Below are positions 27,429-35,912 of a DNA stretch of 42,366 nucleotides, piece after piece; the stretch's first letter is position 1, and each line of letters opens with the position of its first letter. The stretch covers positions 1-42,366 of the forward strand of contig SYHD01000217.1 of NCBI GenBank assembly GCA_005799265.1, given 5' to 3'. A model generated the notes under the pieces. That model saw only the letters and a list, made by a program, of their open reading frames with translations, was not told the DNA's origin and made no database searches. Origin of the DNA: Planctomycetia bacterium (GTDB taxonomy: Bacteria > Planctomycetota > Planctomycetia > Gemmatales > Gemmataceae). The position numbers and the translations under genes are program-made.

Positions 27429-29801
27429 TCATTTCGGATTCGCGGACAGAGGCGGTCCATCTTTGTTAATACGCACATGAACGATGCCGTTGCGATCGGT
27501 GCGCGCGATCGCTTCTCGGCCCAGGGGAGAAATAGCGAACTCCTGGACATCGACCCGGCCGAGCGGAGAAAAGTCATGTTCGCTCAGTTTGTAATCCGCG
27601 GAGAAGCCGTAGACGATCAATGGCTTGCTGGAGTTTTGGCCAAAAATGCATCGACTGATCGGATCGATGCCGACAGCGCGCGGATAACCGCCGGCGGCAT
27701 AACCGGTTGCCGGGCGTCTGAGGTTGTCGGTCGGATAGATAAACGTCGAGTAGTTGGAAAGGGGAGGATGATCCGGGTGTGCGCCATTTCCGCCGCCTGA
27801 CGGCATGGCGACGAATTTGCTGTCGTTGCTGAAACAGATTCGCCGGGTGTTGTTGCCGCCAATCCGGTAACTGGTTTCCTCGAAAGTCAACTCGTCTCCT
27901 TCGACGCGGAACCGGCTCAGACCGTCGTCCCCGGCGCACAGGACGTATTTTCCATCAGGAGAAGCCGCAAAAACCCAGGTCTCGTGTTTGGCATGCGTGG
28001 CAGTGACTTTGCCTTTTTTCAGATTCACCGCGTTGAGCATATGGCCGCGGCGATTGGCCTTGGGCGTACCGGCCCACGCCAACGACCCCTCGATGCCGGA
28101 GGACACGTGCGAGAGGCCAGAAATCGCAATCTTCATCTTGATGTCCTGGAGGCTGGCGGGATCAATCACCCAAAGCTCGCCGATGCCGATCACGGAGACC
28201 AAAAGACCTTCGCCGGACATGGCCAGATTGCCGCATTTGTGACCAAGCTCCGTGAATTCCTCGACTTTGCCGCTATTGGCGCTGACTCGTTGCAGCGTGC
28301 CGAATTCCCAGAGCACAAAGAACGATTTTCCGTCCCTGGCCCAGATAATGTCGCCGAGGATATTGTCGCCTTGCTTCTTGCTGATGACGCCGAATTGCCG
28401 CAGCGTGACGTCTCCCTTTTGGAACGGTCGAGGTCCTTCCTCGCCGGCATCTACCTCCATTGGTTTTTCCTGCGTTACCAACTTTTTGATTGAGACCTTG
28501 ACTGGCTCGACGGCGAACTTCGTAACTGCGGTGTCGCCAATGCGCAGGCGCGAGAGGTAGCCGCCGATGGAAAAGCGGTGCTCGCCCGGGAGTGGCGATT
28601 CGTCCGTGACCGAAAGGAGCGGCTCGCTGTTGCGGGCTATCGAAATCGTCTTGCCGCGCTTGGTGATGGTCAGCAAGAACGGCTCGGTCATGACGCGCTT
28701 GTCTACGCGGCGCAACAGCTTTCCGTCCTTGTAGAGCAATAACGCCGTGTGGCTGAAGTGAATGCGATATCCCTTTCCATCCAGTATGTCGGCGTCCGTT
28801 TCCTCAGTCCCGAAGCGGATCAACAGCGAGCGGAAGTCGCCAAACTGCGACGACTTCAGGGCCAGATCTCCCTGCAAGTCGACGACGTGGCATGGGATGG
28901 CCAGTTCGAAATCGCGAGGGAGCGTGCTCTTGCTTGTGATCCAAAAGGCGGTGCCGTTGGCGTCCAGAGTCAACGTGCCTTTGGCTTCGGCGACCTCCGC
29001 CTTGTTGATGGTCCAGGCGAACTTTTCTGCTCGCAGCACCTGAATGGCGGGCATCGTCTTCGCGTCGGCCAGCGCGGCCGTCTCGGTAGTCTTGGCGGCA
29101 AGTTTCTTCGCCTGAGTAGCCGCCTCGTCGATTTCGCTCAGATACAGGGCATAATGCCGGCCATTTTCTTTGCGTGTGCGGATCAGCCCGACGACCTCTC
29201 CCTTGGCGTTGAAGAGCGGGCCGCCGGCCCCCTCGACATGAGCCGCGATGTCGACCTGGTAATGAGCGCGACCATCCAGTTTTACGCCGGTCGCGGAGAC
29301 GGTCCCTTTGCTGAACGAGAGCGGCGGATCATCCGTCCCCTTGGACGACGCATATCCGAGGGTCGCGATCGGCGAGGCCAGATAAGGCTTTGTTTTCGAT
29401 TGGGGCAACGGAATGAATGCGCCGGGTTTGCCGGTGATCTTGAGCGCTGCGAAGTCCAGGTTGTCCTTGGCCGGCGCGACGTAGACGACATCTGCCCTGA
29501 AGAATTCCAACACGTCAGGATCCTTGGCCGACGGAACGCCAACCATGAGGAATGCTCCAGCCTCTTTGTCGTCGTCGCTCAATGCGGCCTGCCTATGCGT
29601 GTAGATCAGGCCATCCTTGTCTGCGAAAAAGCCGGTCGCGTTCGTTGCCGACAGCCTGGTCCCGACCCGTTTGATCAAGACTACGCTCTTGCGCGCTTGG
29701 GCGACGTTGAAATCGCCCTGCGCCTGAGCGCAGTCGGGCAGCGTGGTCCATGCGGACAGCAGTATGATTGCGATCCATCCCTTCCACATCGCCTGGAGCA
29801 T
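27429..29801 (-). CDS. Trypsin-like pseudoprotease with LamG-like and propeller domains
   Basis: This is a 790-residue exported protein. GGAG lies 6 bases before the ATG at 29801; a GTG at 29813 is possible. A signal peptide (IAIILLSAWTTLPDCAQAQ) comes first. Residues about 35-225 are a trypsin-like (HtrA-type) domain. In it the catalytic His position is Gln71 (YTHRQAA instead of LTNAHVV), the Asp is kept as Asp116 (NLDFAAL), and the Ser is replaced by Ala192 (EGAGGPLFN instead of GNSGGPLFN). It should therefore be inactive as a protease. Residues about 250-420 look like a LamG/DUF1080-type lectin fold, and the last 330 residues like a WD40/TolB propeller. It precedes the DUF1501 gene by 35 bp. 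A scaffold or binding role is inferred. Confidence 0.8.
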   Translation of the reverse strand: MLQAMWKGWIAIILLSAWTTLPDCAQAQGDFNVAQARKSVVLIKRVGTRLSATNATGFFADKDGLIYTHRQAALSDDDKEAGAFLMVGVPSAKDPDVLEFFRADVVYVAPAKDNLDFAALKITGKPGAFIPLPQSKTKPYLASPIATLGYASSKGTDDPPLSFSKGTVSATGVKLDGRAHYQVDIAAHVEGAGGPLFNAKGEVVGLIRTRKENGRHYALYLSEIDEAATQAKKLAAKTTETAALADAKTMPAIQVLRAEKFAWTINKAEVAEAKGTLTLDANGTAFWITSKSTLPRDFELAIPCHVVDLQGDLALKSSQFGDFRSLLIRFGTEETDADILDGKGYRIHFSHTALLLYKDGKLLRRVDKRVMTEPFLLTITKRGKTISIARNSEPLLSVTDESPLPGEHRFSIGGYLSRLRIGDTAVTKFAVEPVKVSIKKLVTQEKPMEVDAGEEGPRPFQKGDVTLRQFGVISKKQGDNILGDIIWARDGKSFFVLWEFGTLQRVSANSGKVEEFTELGHKCGNLAMSGEGLLVSVIGIGELWVIDPASLQDIKMKIAISGLSHVSSGIEGSLAWAGTPKANRRGHMLNAVNLKKGKVTATHAKHETWVFAASPDGKYVLCAGDDGLSRFRVEGDELTFEETSYRIGGNNTRRICFSNDSKFVAMPSGGGNGAHPDHPPLSNYSTFIYPTDNLRRPATGYAAGGYPRAVGIDPISRCIFGQNSSKPLIVYGFSADYKLSEHDFSPLGRVDVQEFAISPLGREAIARTDRNGIVHVRINKDGPPLSANPK

Positions 29802-30068
29802 GGGTTTCTCCACACCGTATCTGGAGACTGGAATCTACCTGATTGAAAGCCGATCGTTCAGCTGGCGTAAACCCCTGGCAAGCCATTTCTCGGCGTCAGC
29901 ATCCCGTCATGAATACGAGATGACCGGATATATTTTGGGAGCAAAGTACGGCTGCCGCCCGCAGCCCTTTTCTTTCGCTTCCCCTTCGCCGCTTTCGTCG
30001 TACCAGTCGGGAAACACGCCCTCGTAGTTTATCGCTATTATCCTTGCACCTGTGGTTGCAGCGCAGTT
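29802..30068. other. Gap between toxin gene and pseudoprotease, nothing clear
   Basis: This 267-bp stretch separates the toxin gene and the pseudoprotease gene on the same strand. I see no coding frame with a plausible start and no terminator. It presumably holds the promoter of the pseudoprotease-DUF1501 pair, but no clear -35/-10 pair can be picked out. Confidence 0.3.
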
Positions 30069-30503
30069 TCATGGCGTTTTTAAGTCATCCAAAACCACCA
30101 CCGACAACCCCGCGACGCTGCGGAATCCGCCGTCGTTCGTCACGAAAAGCGCACAGCCGATTTGTTGGGCCGTGGCGGCGTGGATTGCGTCCGGAGTTTT
30201 CAGTTTGGTCTTTGCCCGTAGCTGGGCCGCATCGCGCAAGATCGACTGCGTGATCGGCAGCAGCCGCGTTTGTGCTTGTAGGAAAAGCTGCTCATATGCG
30301 GTCGCCAGAGCAGCATTGCCCGCTTGGAGCGGTCCAACCAAGGTTTCCAGCAACGTCAATTCGCTACTGACAATTTCGTTGGCCTTTCCCTTGGCCGCCA
30401 GCCACACAGGCTGAATGAGCGGCCAATAAATCGGATGCTTCTCCACGCTGTAAATGATGGCATTGGCATCCAAATACACCAAACCCGATGAGGGGATGGT
30501 CAT
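30069..30503 (-). CDS. PIN-domain toxin (VapC-like)
   Basis: This is a 144-residue single PIN domain, a Mg-dependent ribonuclease. The acidic site is complete: Asp12 (VYLDANAIIY), Glu53 (SSELTLLETL), Asp105 (TPDAIHAATA) and Asp124 (FVTNDGGF). The start codon overlaps the antitoxin stop by 4 bp (ATGA), the standard arrangement for type II toxin-antitoxin pairs. It lies between a PSD1 gene and a pseudoprotease gene, in a spot where unrelated genes have probably been inserted. The RNA target is unknown. Confidence 0.88.
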   Translation of the reverse strand: MTIPSSGLVYLDANAIIYSVEKHPIYWPLIQPVWLAAKGKANEIVSSELTLLETLVGPLQAGNAALATAYEQLFLQAQTRLLPITQSILRDAAQLRAKTKLKTPDAIHAATAQQIGCALFVTNDGGFRSVAGLSVVVLDDLKTP

Positions 30504-30742
30504 CGTTCCCACGAATCTTTTTCCTTGCGTAGGAATTGTTCGTACTCTTCCCACGTGTCAAACGCATGTGGGCCCGGCGGCAGTGTCTCCAGAAATTCAA
30601 GCGCGGACCCGTACTTCGTCTTTACCTTTTCGGGCAAGACCACAATCACCTCGACCCTCGCTCCTTCCTGCAACTCCGGATCGCTGAATTCAACGCGATT
30701 GCCCGGTAATACCGTGGTTTCCATTCGCAGTGCGGTTGGCAT
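30500..30742 (-). CDS. Antitoxin of the PIN-domain toxin
   Basis: This is an 80-residue protein translated just before the PIN toxin, with overlapping ATGA. The N-terminal half (VLPGNRVEFSDPELQEGARV) resembles short beta-strand antitoxin or AbrB-like DNA-binding regions. The acidic C-terminus (LPPGPHAFDTWEEYEQFLRK) is the usual toxin-wrapping tail. It should neutralise the toxin and repress its own operon, as in type II systems. The exact antitoxin family is uncertain. An internal Met at residue 7 is an alternative start. Confidence 0.8.
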   Translation of the reverse strand: MPTALRMETTVLPGNRVEFSDPELQEGARVEVIVVLPEKVKTKYGSALEFLETLPPGPHAFDTWEEYEQFLRKEKDSWER

Positions 30743-30794
30743 GGGTTTGACCTCCGCTCGTCATCATACTCGATTTCAGCGTAAGTGAAATCCT

Positions 30795-33700
30795 TTAATC
30801 GACATAAATGAATTCATTCAAGCACAACAACACCTGACAGAAATCGGTGAACGCCTGATCGCGTGCTTGCGGCGTTTTGCCGTAGCTCTCGGCCTGGCGT
30901 TCGATGAACGATTGCATGCGGTCACGTTCCACGCTGGTTGGGCGGCGGGCGAGGGCGATCAGATAGGCGTCGTCGATCGATTGAGCCAGCGGCACGTCCT
31001 TGGAGCGAACCCGGGCCGCGAGCTTCTGGGCGGCGCCGCGCACGAACGGCGAGTTCATGAACGCCAGCGATTGCGTCGGCACCGTCGTGACGCTGCGTTC
31101 GCCGATCGATTGCAGCGCTTCGGGCACGTCGAACATCTGCAACAGCGGGATCATCTGGCTGCGTTTGACGGTGAGGTAGACGCTGCGGCGCAAGCTGTTG
31201 CCGTCGAGCGTGCCGGGGCCGTACATCTTCGGATCGAGCGTGCCGGCGACCGCTAACAGGTTGTCGCGGATCGCCTCGGCTTCGAGCCGGCGCGTCGGAT
31301 GACGCCACCAGAGGCGATTTTGCGAGTCGATCTTGAGGTTCGCTTCGTTGACCTCGTTTGATTGCATGTAGACGGCGCTCGTCATGATGAGCTTGTGAAT
31401 CGGCTTCAAGCGCCAGCCGTTCTTGATCAACTCGCCAGCCAAATAATCGAGCAACTCCGGATGCGTCGGCGCATCGCCTTGAGCGCCGAAGTCGTTCGGC
31501 GTGCCAACGATGCCGCGGCCCATGTGATGCTGCCAAAGCCGATTGACGATGACGCGCGCCACGAGATGCCCCGCTCCGTGATCGGCGTCGGTCATCCAGT
31601 TGGCGAGAGCGACACGCGGCTCATTCGGTTTCGTCGCGCTGAGCCAGCGCTGGTCGCGATCGGTATGCGTCATCAAGACCTGCGCGAAGCCGGTCTTGGC
31701 GATTTCACGTTTCTTCTCAGGTTCGCCGCGAATGAGGAAATTGACATCGCCTCCTTTGGTCCCCGCTGCGAAAACGTCCACGAGTTTCGCTGTCGGCTCT
31801 TTCTTGGCGTGCTGCTCGAGCGCGCTGTAGACGGCCTCCGTCGGCTTGTCGAACTTGCGCAGCCAGCGCCCGATGGGCTCACGTTGATGCGCGGCAAGCT
31901 GCATGCGTTGCGCGATGACACGCAACTCGGCGGCGTGTTGCAGTTCGCCCTTGTCTTTCAATTCAGGCGCTGCCGTGCTGATCGCGACGCGCGGCTTGCC
32001 GATCGCGAAATACTCGTCGTGGAAATGGAGCTTCAACGTCAGCACCGTGCCGCCAACGAAGCCGACGTTGCCCTCGATGGCGAACACCGCCGCGTGATCC
32101 TTGCTTAGCTCTTTGCCGATGGACCAACCCGTCGTGCGATCACCGTCGAGCGCATTCGCGAGCGGAAACTCGGTAGTCTCGGAGCTGACCGCGATTGCCT
32201 TCAACTTTACCGCCACCGGCTCTGCCTTGCTCGATGGATCGAGCGGCGTCGCCGTCAACGACATTTCCGTCAGCGTGAAGCTTCCCTGTGGATTGCGCCC
32301 CGGTCCCCCCTTGGGGAGCGACTTGTCCGTCAACGCTTCGACCCTGATCGATTTGATGCCGGTCTGCATCGTCTGCGCGATGATCGTGAGCGTATCGTTC
32401 TTCTCCGCCTTGTCGGGGGCCAGGAGCGAACCGTCCGCTTGCTTGACGAGCGTTGATTTTTTGTTCTTGGCGTCAATGGCGTCGAGGATCAGCCACGACG
32501 GCGTGTCCTTGTCTTTCTGCGCCGCTGCCCAGGCTTGCAATCGCTTCGACAACTCCGCCTGCTCGAATTCATCGCGTTTCTTCAACAGCGGCGCATGAGC
32601 GCGGTCGAAGGCTTCCTTCTCGGTGCGGAACATCTCGGGGTCCATGTTGACCTTGACGTTGGCCGAGTCGGTCCGGCCCAGGTTCGCGATCAGGCGATAA
32701 TAATCCTCCTGCGGGATCGGATCGTACTTGTGCTCATGGCAACGGGCGCAGCCGAGTGACAGGCCGAGCATCGAGGTCCCGAGCGTCGAGATCATGTCGT
32801 CGAGATGATCGTACCGAATGAGCGCGAGCGTCTTCGACGTGGTCTGCCCTGGATACGAACCGGCGACGAGGAAGCCGGTGGCCGAGATCGCTTGCAAACT
32901 GCCGGGGGCGAGATGATCGCCGGCGAGCTGCCAGCGGATGAACTGATTGAACGGCATGTCCTGGTTCATCGCCTTGATGACGAAATCGCGGTAGTGATAA
33001 GCGTTTGGGCGATTGCCGTCGAACTCGTACCCGCCGCTCTCGGCGAAGCGCACGGTGTCGAGCCAATGACGCGCCCAGCGTTCGCCGAAGTGAGGCGAAT
33101 CGAGTAGCCTATCGACGACCGCCTCATACGCTTGCGGTTTAGCGCTCGCGGCCTCCTTCAGAAACGCCTCGATCTCCGCGGGCGACGGCGGCAACCCATG
33201 CAGATCGAAATACGCCCGCCGAATCAACCGCTCGGCCGCGATCGGTCCGTTCGGCGTCACGCCCTTGTCCTCAAGCTTCGCCAGGATGAAGCGATCGACC
33301 GGCGTGCGACCCCAGGCCGCGTTCTTCACCGCCGGCGGCGTGATCGCCTTGATCGGCTGAAACGCCCAGTGCTCGCGGCCTTTCTCAATGTCGATGCTGC
33401 GTTTGGCAAGCGCTTTACCGGCGCGTGGATCGGGAGCGCCCATGTCGATCCACTTGACGAAGTCGGCAATGACTTCCTTGGGCAGCTTGGTCGCTTGCGA
33501 CGGCATCTTCGTCGGCCCGTCGTGCTCCAGGGCTTTGATGAGGAGGCTGTCCTTGGCTTTGCCGGCAACAAGCACCGGCCCATTGACGCCGCCTTTGAGC
33601 ATGCCGTCCTTGGTGTCGAGCAGAAGGTCCGCCTTGAGCTTTTTGGATTGCGCGGAGTGGCACTCGTAGCAATACTTGCTCAAGACGGGGCGGATCTTGT

Positions 33701-33803
33701 TCTCGAAGAACTCGACCCCCTTCGGATTCGTCCCGCCCGCAAAGAGGAAGGCTGGCATTCCGAGCATCGCAAGTAAAACACCGAGCAATCGTTGGTGAGT
33801 CAT
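30795..33803 (-). CDS. PSD1 protein with discoidin-like insert
   Basis: This is a 1002-residue exported protein of the same family as the one at 20211-22658, with a signal peptide at about 1-23. PSCyt1 has haem motif C45-Y-E-C48-H49. DUF1549 includes GERWARHWLDTVRFAES and a second haem-type motif, GCARCHEHKYDP. Between DUF1549 and DUF1553 is an insert at about 420-610 with the look of a galactose-binding/F5/8 C domain (LANALDGDRTTGWSIG and LKLHFHDEYFAIGKPRVAIS). DUF1553 follows, and the end LCLNEFIYVD matches the family. The downstream DUF1501 partner is displaced by the toxin-antitoxin pair and the pseudoprotease gene. The insert suggests sugar binding (inference). Confidence 0.92.
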   Translation of the reverse strand: MTHQRLLGVLLAMLGMPAFLFAGGTNPKGVEFFENKIRPVLSKYCYECHSAQSKKLKADLLLDTKDGMLKGGVNGPVLVAGKAKDSLLIKALEHDGPTKMPSQATKLPKEVIADFVKWIDMGAPDPRAGKALAKRSIDIEKGREHWAFQPIKAITPPAVKNAAWGRTPVDRFILAKLEDKGVTPNGPIAAERLIRRAYFDLHGLPPSPAEIEAFLKEAASAKPQAYEAVVDRLLDSPHFGERWARHWLDTVRFAESGGYEFDGNRPNAYHYRDFVIKAMNQDMPFNQFIRWQLAGDHLAPGSLQAISATGFLVAGSYPGQTTSKTLALIRYDHLDDMISTLGTSMLGLSLGCARCHEHKYDPIPQEDYYRLIANLGRTDSANVKVNMDPEMFRTEKEAFDRAHAPLLKKRDEFEQAELSKRLQAWAAAQKDKDTPSWLILDAIDAKNKKSTLVKQADGSLLAPDKAEKNDTLTIIAQTMQTGIKSIRVEALTDKSLPKGGPGRNPQGSFTLTEMSLTATPLDPSSKAEPVAVKLKAIAVSSETTEFPLANALDGDRTTGWSIGKELSKDHAAVFAIEGNVGFVGGTVLTLKLHFHDEYFAIGKPRVAISTAAPELKDKGELQHAAELRVIAQRMQLAAHQREPIGRWLRKFDKPTEAVYSALEQHAKKEPTAKLVDVFAAGTKGGDVNFLIRGEPEKKREIAKTGFAQVLMTHTDRDQRWLSATKPNEPRVALANWMTDADHGAGHLVARVIVNRLWQHHMGRGIVGTPNDFGAQGDAPTHPELLDYLAGELIKNGWRLKPIHKLIMTSAVYMQSNEVNEANLKIDSQNRLWWRHPTRRLEAEAIRDNLLAVAGTLDPKMYGPGTLDGNSLRRSVYLTVKRSQMIPLLQMFDVPEALQSIGERSVTTVPTQSLAFMNSPFVRGAAQKLAARVRSKDVPLAQSIDDAYLIALARRPTSVERDRMQSFIERQAESYGKTPQARDQAFTDFCQVLLCLNEFIYVD

Positions 33804-33966
33804 GATTGAATGCTTTGGTAAGAGAACTTCGGCTTGGTGGCAGGAGTATGGATCTTATCATACGCCGGAAGGCATCGTCGAGAGAAAAATAGCCGTCGCT
33901 TGATAAAATGCCAAGGGCGATCACATGTCCGGCTCGCCGAGCCGCGTTACACGGAGGGGACAATCG

Positions 33967-34941
33967 ATGCTTCGCTATCTCGCAATCGCTATCGTTCTGA
34001 TGCTGCAATTGGGCCCCGCTATTGCGCAGGATCTCTCACTCAAGCCCGACGACCCCGCGTCCACCGTGCATCCGCGCAAATTCGGGTTGCCGGGCGGCAT
34101 CGGCGTGACGCGCGGCTGGTACGTCTGGCGATCGTTCGACACGAAGACCTGGCGCGCCGAGGTGAGCCACGAAGGTACCGGGCAGAAGTACAGCGTGCGC
34201 GTGTTGCCGTGGTTGACGACGTATCGCAATCTCGCGTATGGGGCTCATCCCGACGAGCTGCTGGCGGGCGAGCGCGTGAACATGTTTTTCAATCCCGACG
34301 ACAAGCAGCAACGTGCGTATCTCGTCCACTTTCAGGACGAATTGTGCCAGATGAAGGGACACAATCACGCCTGGCAAATCGAGAAAATTATTGATGGCGG
34401 CTTCACAGCGCGCGTGATGGCCGGCGACAAGCAACTCGACGACAAGATCGCTACGTTCACGTTCGATCCGAAGTGCCAGTTCTGGCGCGGCGGCAAGATT
34501 GTCGATAGTGCGAACGCGAAAGTCGGCGAGCGCGTCTACTTGCGCTGGTGCTATGACGACACGCGCCGCGTCGTCAAGCTGTGCAGCGACGCCGGCAGTC
34601 TTGACGCGATCCAGGCCGAAGCACGCAAGCGGATTGGCGAGCGCGTCAAGAAGGAAGGCATGACCGCGTTCGTCGAGGAGGCCAAGGAGAAGACGCGCGT
34701 CCTCGTCTTCGCGACCTGGTGGCAACAAGCCGGCGATCTGAAGCCCGGCGACAAGCTGCGCTTGCAGGCGGAAGGCGGCGAGCCGGTTGCGGTGAACCTG
34801 GTGTCTCGCAAGAACCTGGGCACGTACGGCTCCGGCTGCAGCGAGCTGATCGTCGATGGGCTCAACGCCAAGCAAAGCGAGCTCGTGCGCGGCTGGACCG
34901 GCGGCAAGGTCGTGCGCGCATTTGGACCACAGGCAGAGTGA
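33967..34941 (+). CDS. Exported protein of unknown function
   Basis: This is a 324-residue protein with a signal peptide (LAIAIVLMLQLGPAIAQ). GGAGGGG upstream supports the ATG at 33967. The body contains YVWRSFDTKTWRAEV, VNMFFNPDDKQQRAY, FQDELCQMKGHNHAWQIEKI and a C-terminal segment with LKPGDKLRLQAEGG and YGSGCSELIVDGL. The arrangement of short beta-strands suggests OB- or S1-like beta-barrels. I do not recognise a named family. It is followed 3 bp later by the FACACC-family gene, so they are probably transcribed together. Confidence 0.7.
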   Translation: MLRYLAIAIVLMLQLGPAIAQDLSLKPDDPASTVHPRKFGLPGGIGVTRGWYVWRSFDTKTWRAEVSHEGTGQKYSVRVLPWLTTYRNLAYGAHPDELLAGERVNMFFNPDDKQQRAYLVHFQDELCQMKGHNHAWQIEKIIDGGFTARVMAGDKQLDDKIATFTFDPKCQFWRGGKIVDSANAKVGERVYLRWCYDDTRRVVKLCSDAGSLDAIQAEARKRIGERVKKEGMTAFVEEAKEKTRVLVFATWWQQAGDLKPGDKLRLQAEGGEPVAVNLVSRKNLGTYGSGCSELIVDGLNAKQSELVRGWTGGKVVRAFGPQAE

Positions 34942-34944
34942 GGT

Positions 34945-35631
34945 ATGAGCGAACACGAATGGCTAAGGGCCGATGAGCCGCGACAATTGCTGTTTCAAAT
35001 TCGGCACCAACGCAAGTTGCGAAAGCGGCGTTTGTTTGCCTGTGCATGTTGCCGACGCGTTTGGACTTTGCTCACCGACTCGCGCAGTAGGAAAGCCGTC
35101 GAAAAGGCAGAACAATTCGCTGACGAGTTGGTCGACAAATCAGAACTTGATAAAGCATATGAAGCTGCTCGTGACGCTGCGCTCGAATTAAATACCCAAA
35201 TCATGGAGGTTCCCGTTAGCCAACGAGAAATGCCGTGGAAGTTATGGAAGGCCGCCGAAGCGGCGGTTCACGCCGCGGCACCGCGGGGCACTGCGGATGC
35301 AACAATGGACGCACTTGATGCATCGTTTGTTGTAGATTTTGCACATAGAAAAGCCGAGAGACAGCTGCACTGTGTTTTGATTCGCGACATATTCGGCAAC
35401 CCCTTCCGCCCCGTCGCCATCGATCCCGCCTGGCTCACCTGGCGCGACGGCACGATTCCGCTGATCGCGCAAGCCATTTACGAGGAGCGTCGCTTCGCCG
35501 ACATGCCGATTCTCGCGGACGCTCTGGAAGAAGCCGGTTGCGCGGACGCCGACATTCTGAACCACTGTCGGCAACCCGGCGAGCACGTGCGCGGCTGCTG
35601 GGTCGTGGACCTGCTGCTCGGCAAGACTTGA
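34945..35631 (+). CDS. Gemmataceae-type FACACC / DALEEAGC family protein
   Basis: This is a 228-residue cytoplasmic protein of a paralogous family I recognise from Gemmata-type genomes. The start is MSEHEWLRADEPRQLL, followed by the Cys-rich motif RLFACACCRRVWTLL (about 29-43), a helical middle part, and the very conserved end (IFGNPFRPVAIDPAWLTW, DALEEAGCADAD and HVRGCWVVDLLLGK). The function is unknown; the Cys cluster could bind metal. The first 450 bp are less GC-rich than the last 230 bp, a change at about 35395 that fits gene conversion between paralogues. It is 3 bp downstream of the exported protein gene. A minus-strand frame overlaps its 3' end. Confidence 0.8.
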   Translation: MSEHEWLRADEPRQLLFQIRHQRKLRKRRLFACACCRRVWTLLTDSRSRKAVEKAEQFADELVDKSELDKAYEAARDAALELNTQIMEVPVSQREMPWKLWKAAEAAVHAAAPRGTADATMDALDASFVVDFAHRKAERQLHCVLIRDIFGNPFRPVAIDPAWLTWRDGTIPLIAQAIYEERRFADMPILADALEEAGCADADILNHCRQPGEHVRGCWVVDLLLGKT

Positions 35632-35806
35632 TTCCATGTGGTTTTGTCTTCCGCGCTTTGCCGGCGGTTTTCTTCTTGCCGTTCAAGCGGGCACGGACCT
35701 CGCTGAGAGGAATCCTCGTTTTTTCATTCGAACGTTCAGCGAAGAGTTTCATCAGCGCTTTATTCTTGACGACCGCGGCGATCTCCAGGTCGAAGTCGGA
35801 ACTCAT
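35435..35806 (-). CDS. Possible small antisense-overlapping protein
   Basis: The first 60 codons (35806 down to about 35632) look like a real small protein: MSSDFDLEIAAVVKNKALMK, then FAERSNEKTRIPLSEVRARL and a Lys-rich tail, with GGGG before the ATG. The frame then runs on across the 3' end of the FACACC gene with a low-quality Arg/Ser-rich sequence, as if the original stop had been lost by a frameshift. The family is not recognised; a nucleic-acid-binding or antitoxin-like role is possible. The overlap of about 200 bp with a convergent gene makes the full-length product doubtful. Confidence 0.35.
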   Translation of the reverse strand: MSSDFDLEIAAVVKNKALMKLFAERSNEKTRIPLSEVRARLNGKKKTAGKARKTKPHGIKSCRAAGPRPSSRARARRVADSGSECRRPRNRLLPERPRESACRRSDAPRKWLARSAESCRRAR

Positions 35807-35912
35807 GTTGTTCCCCAAACGTCATAGAGGCCGGAACCGTTGACACTCGGTATTCTAACAGATAACGACCCGACGTGAGCGTCGGTCGCGAGAATGAACG
35901 GAGAAATCAAGC

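Noticed and set aside
28749-29846. Plus-strand frame of 365 codons
   Set aside because: It is antisense to the pseudoprotease gene, whose domain motifs and ribosome site are clear.
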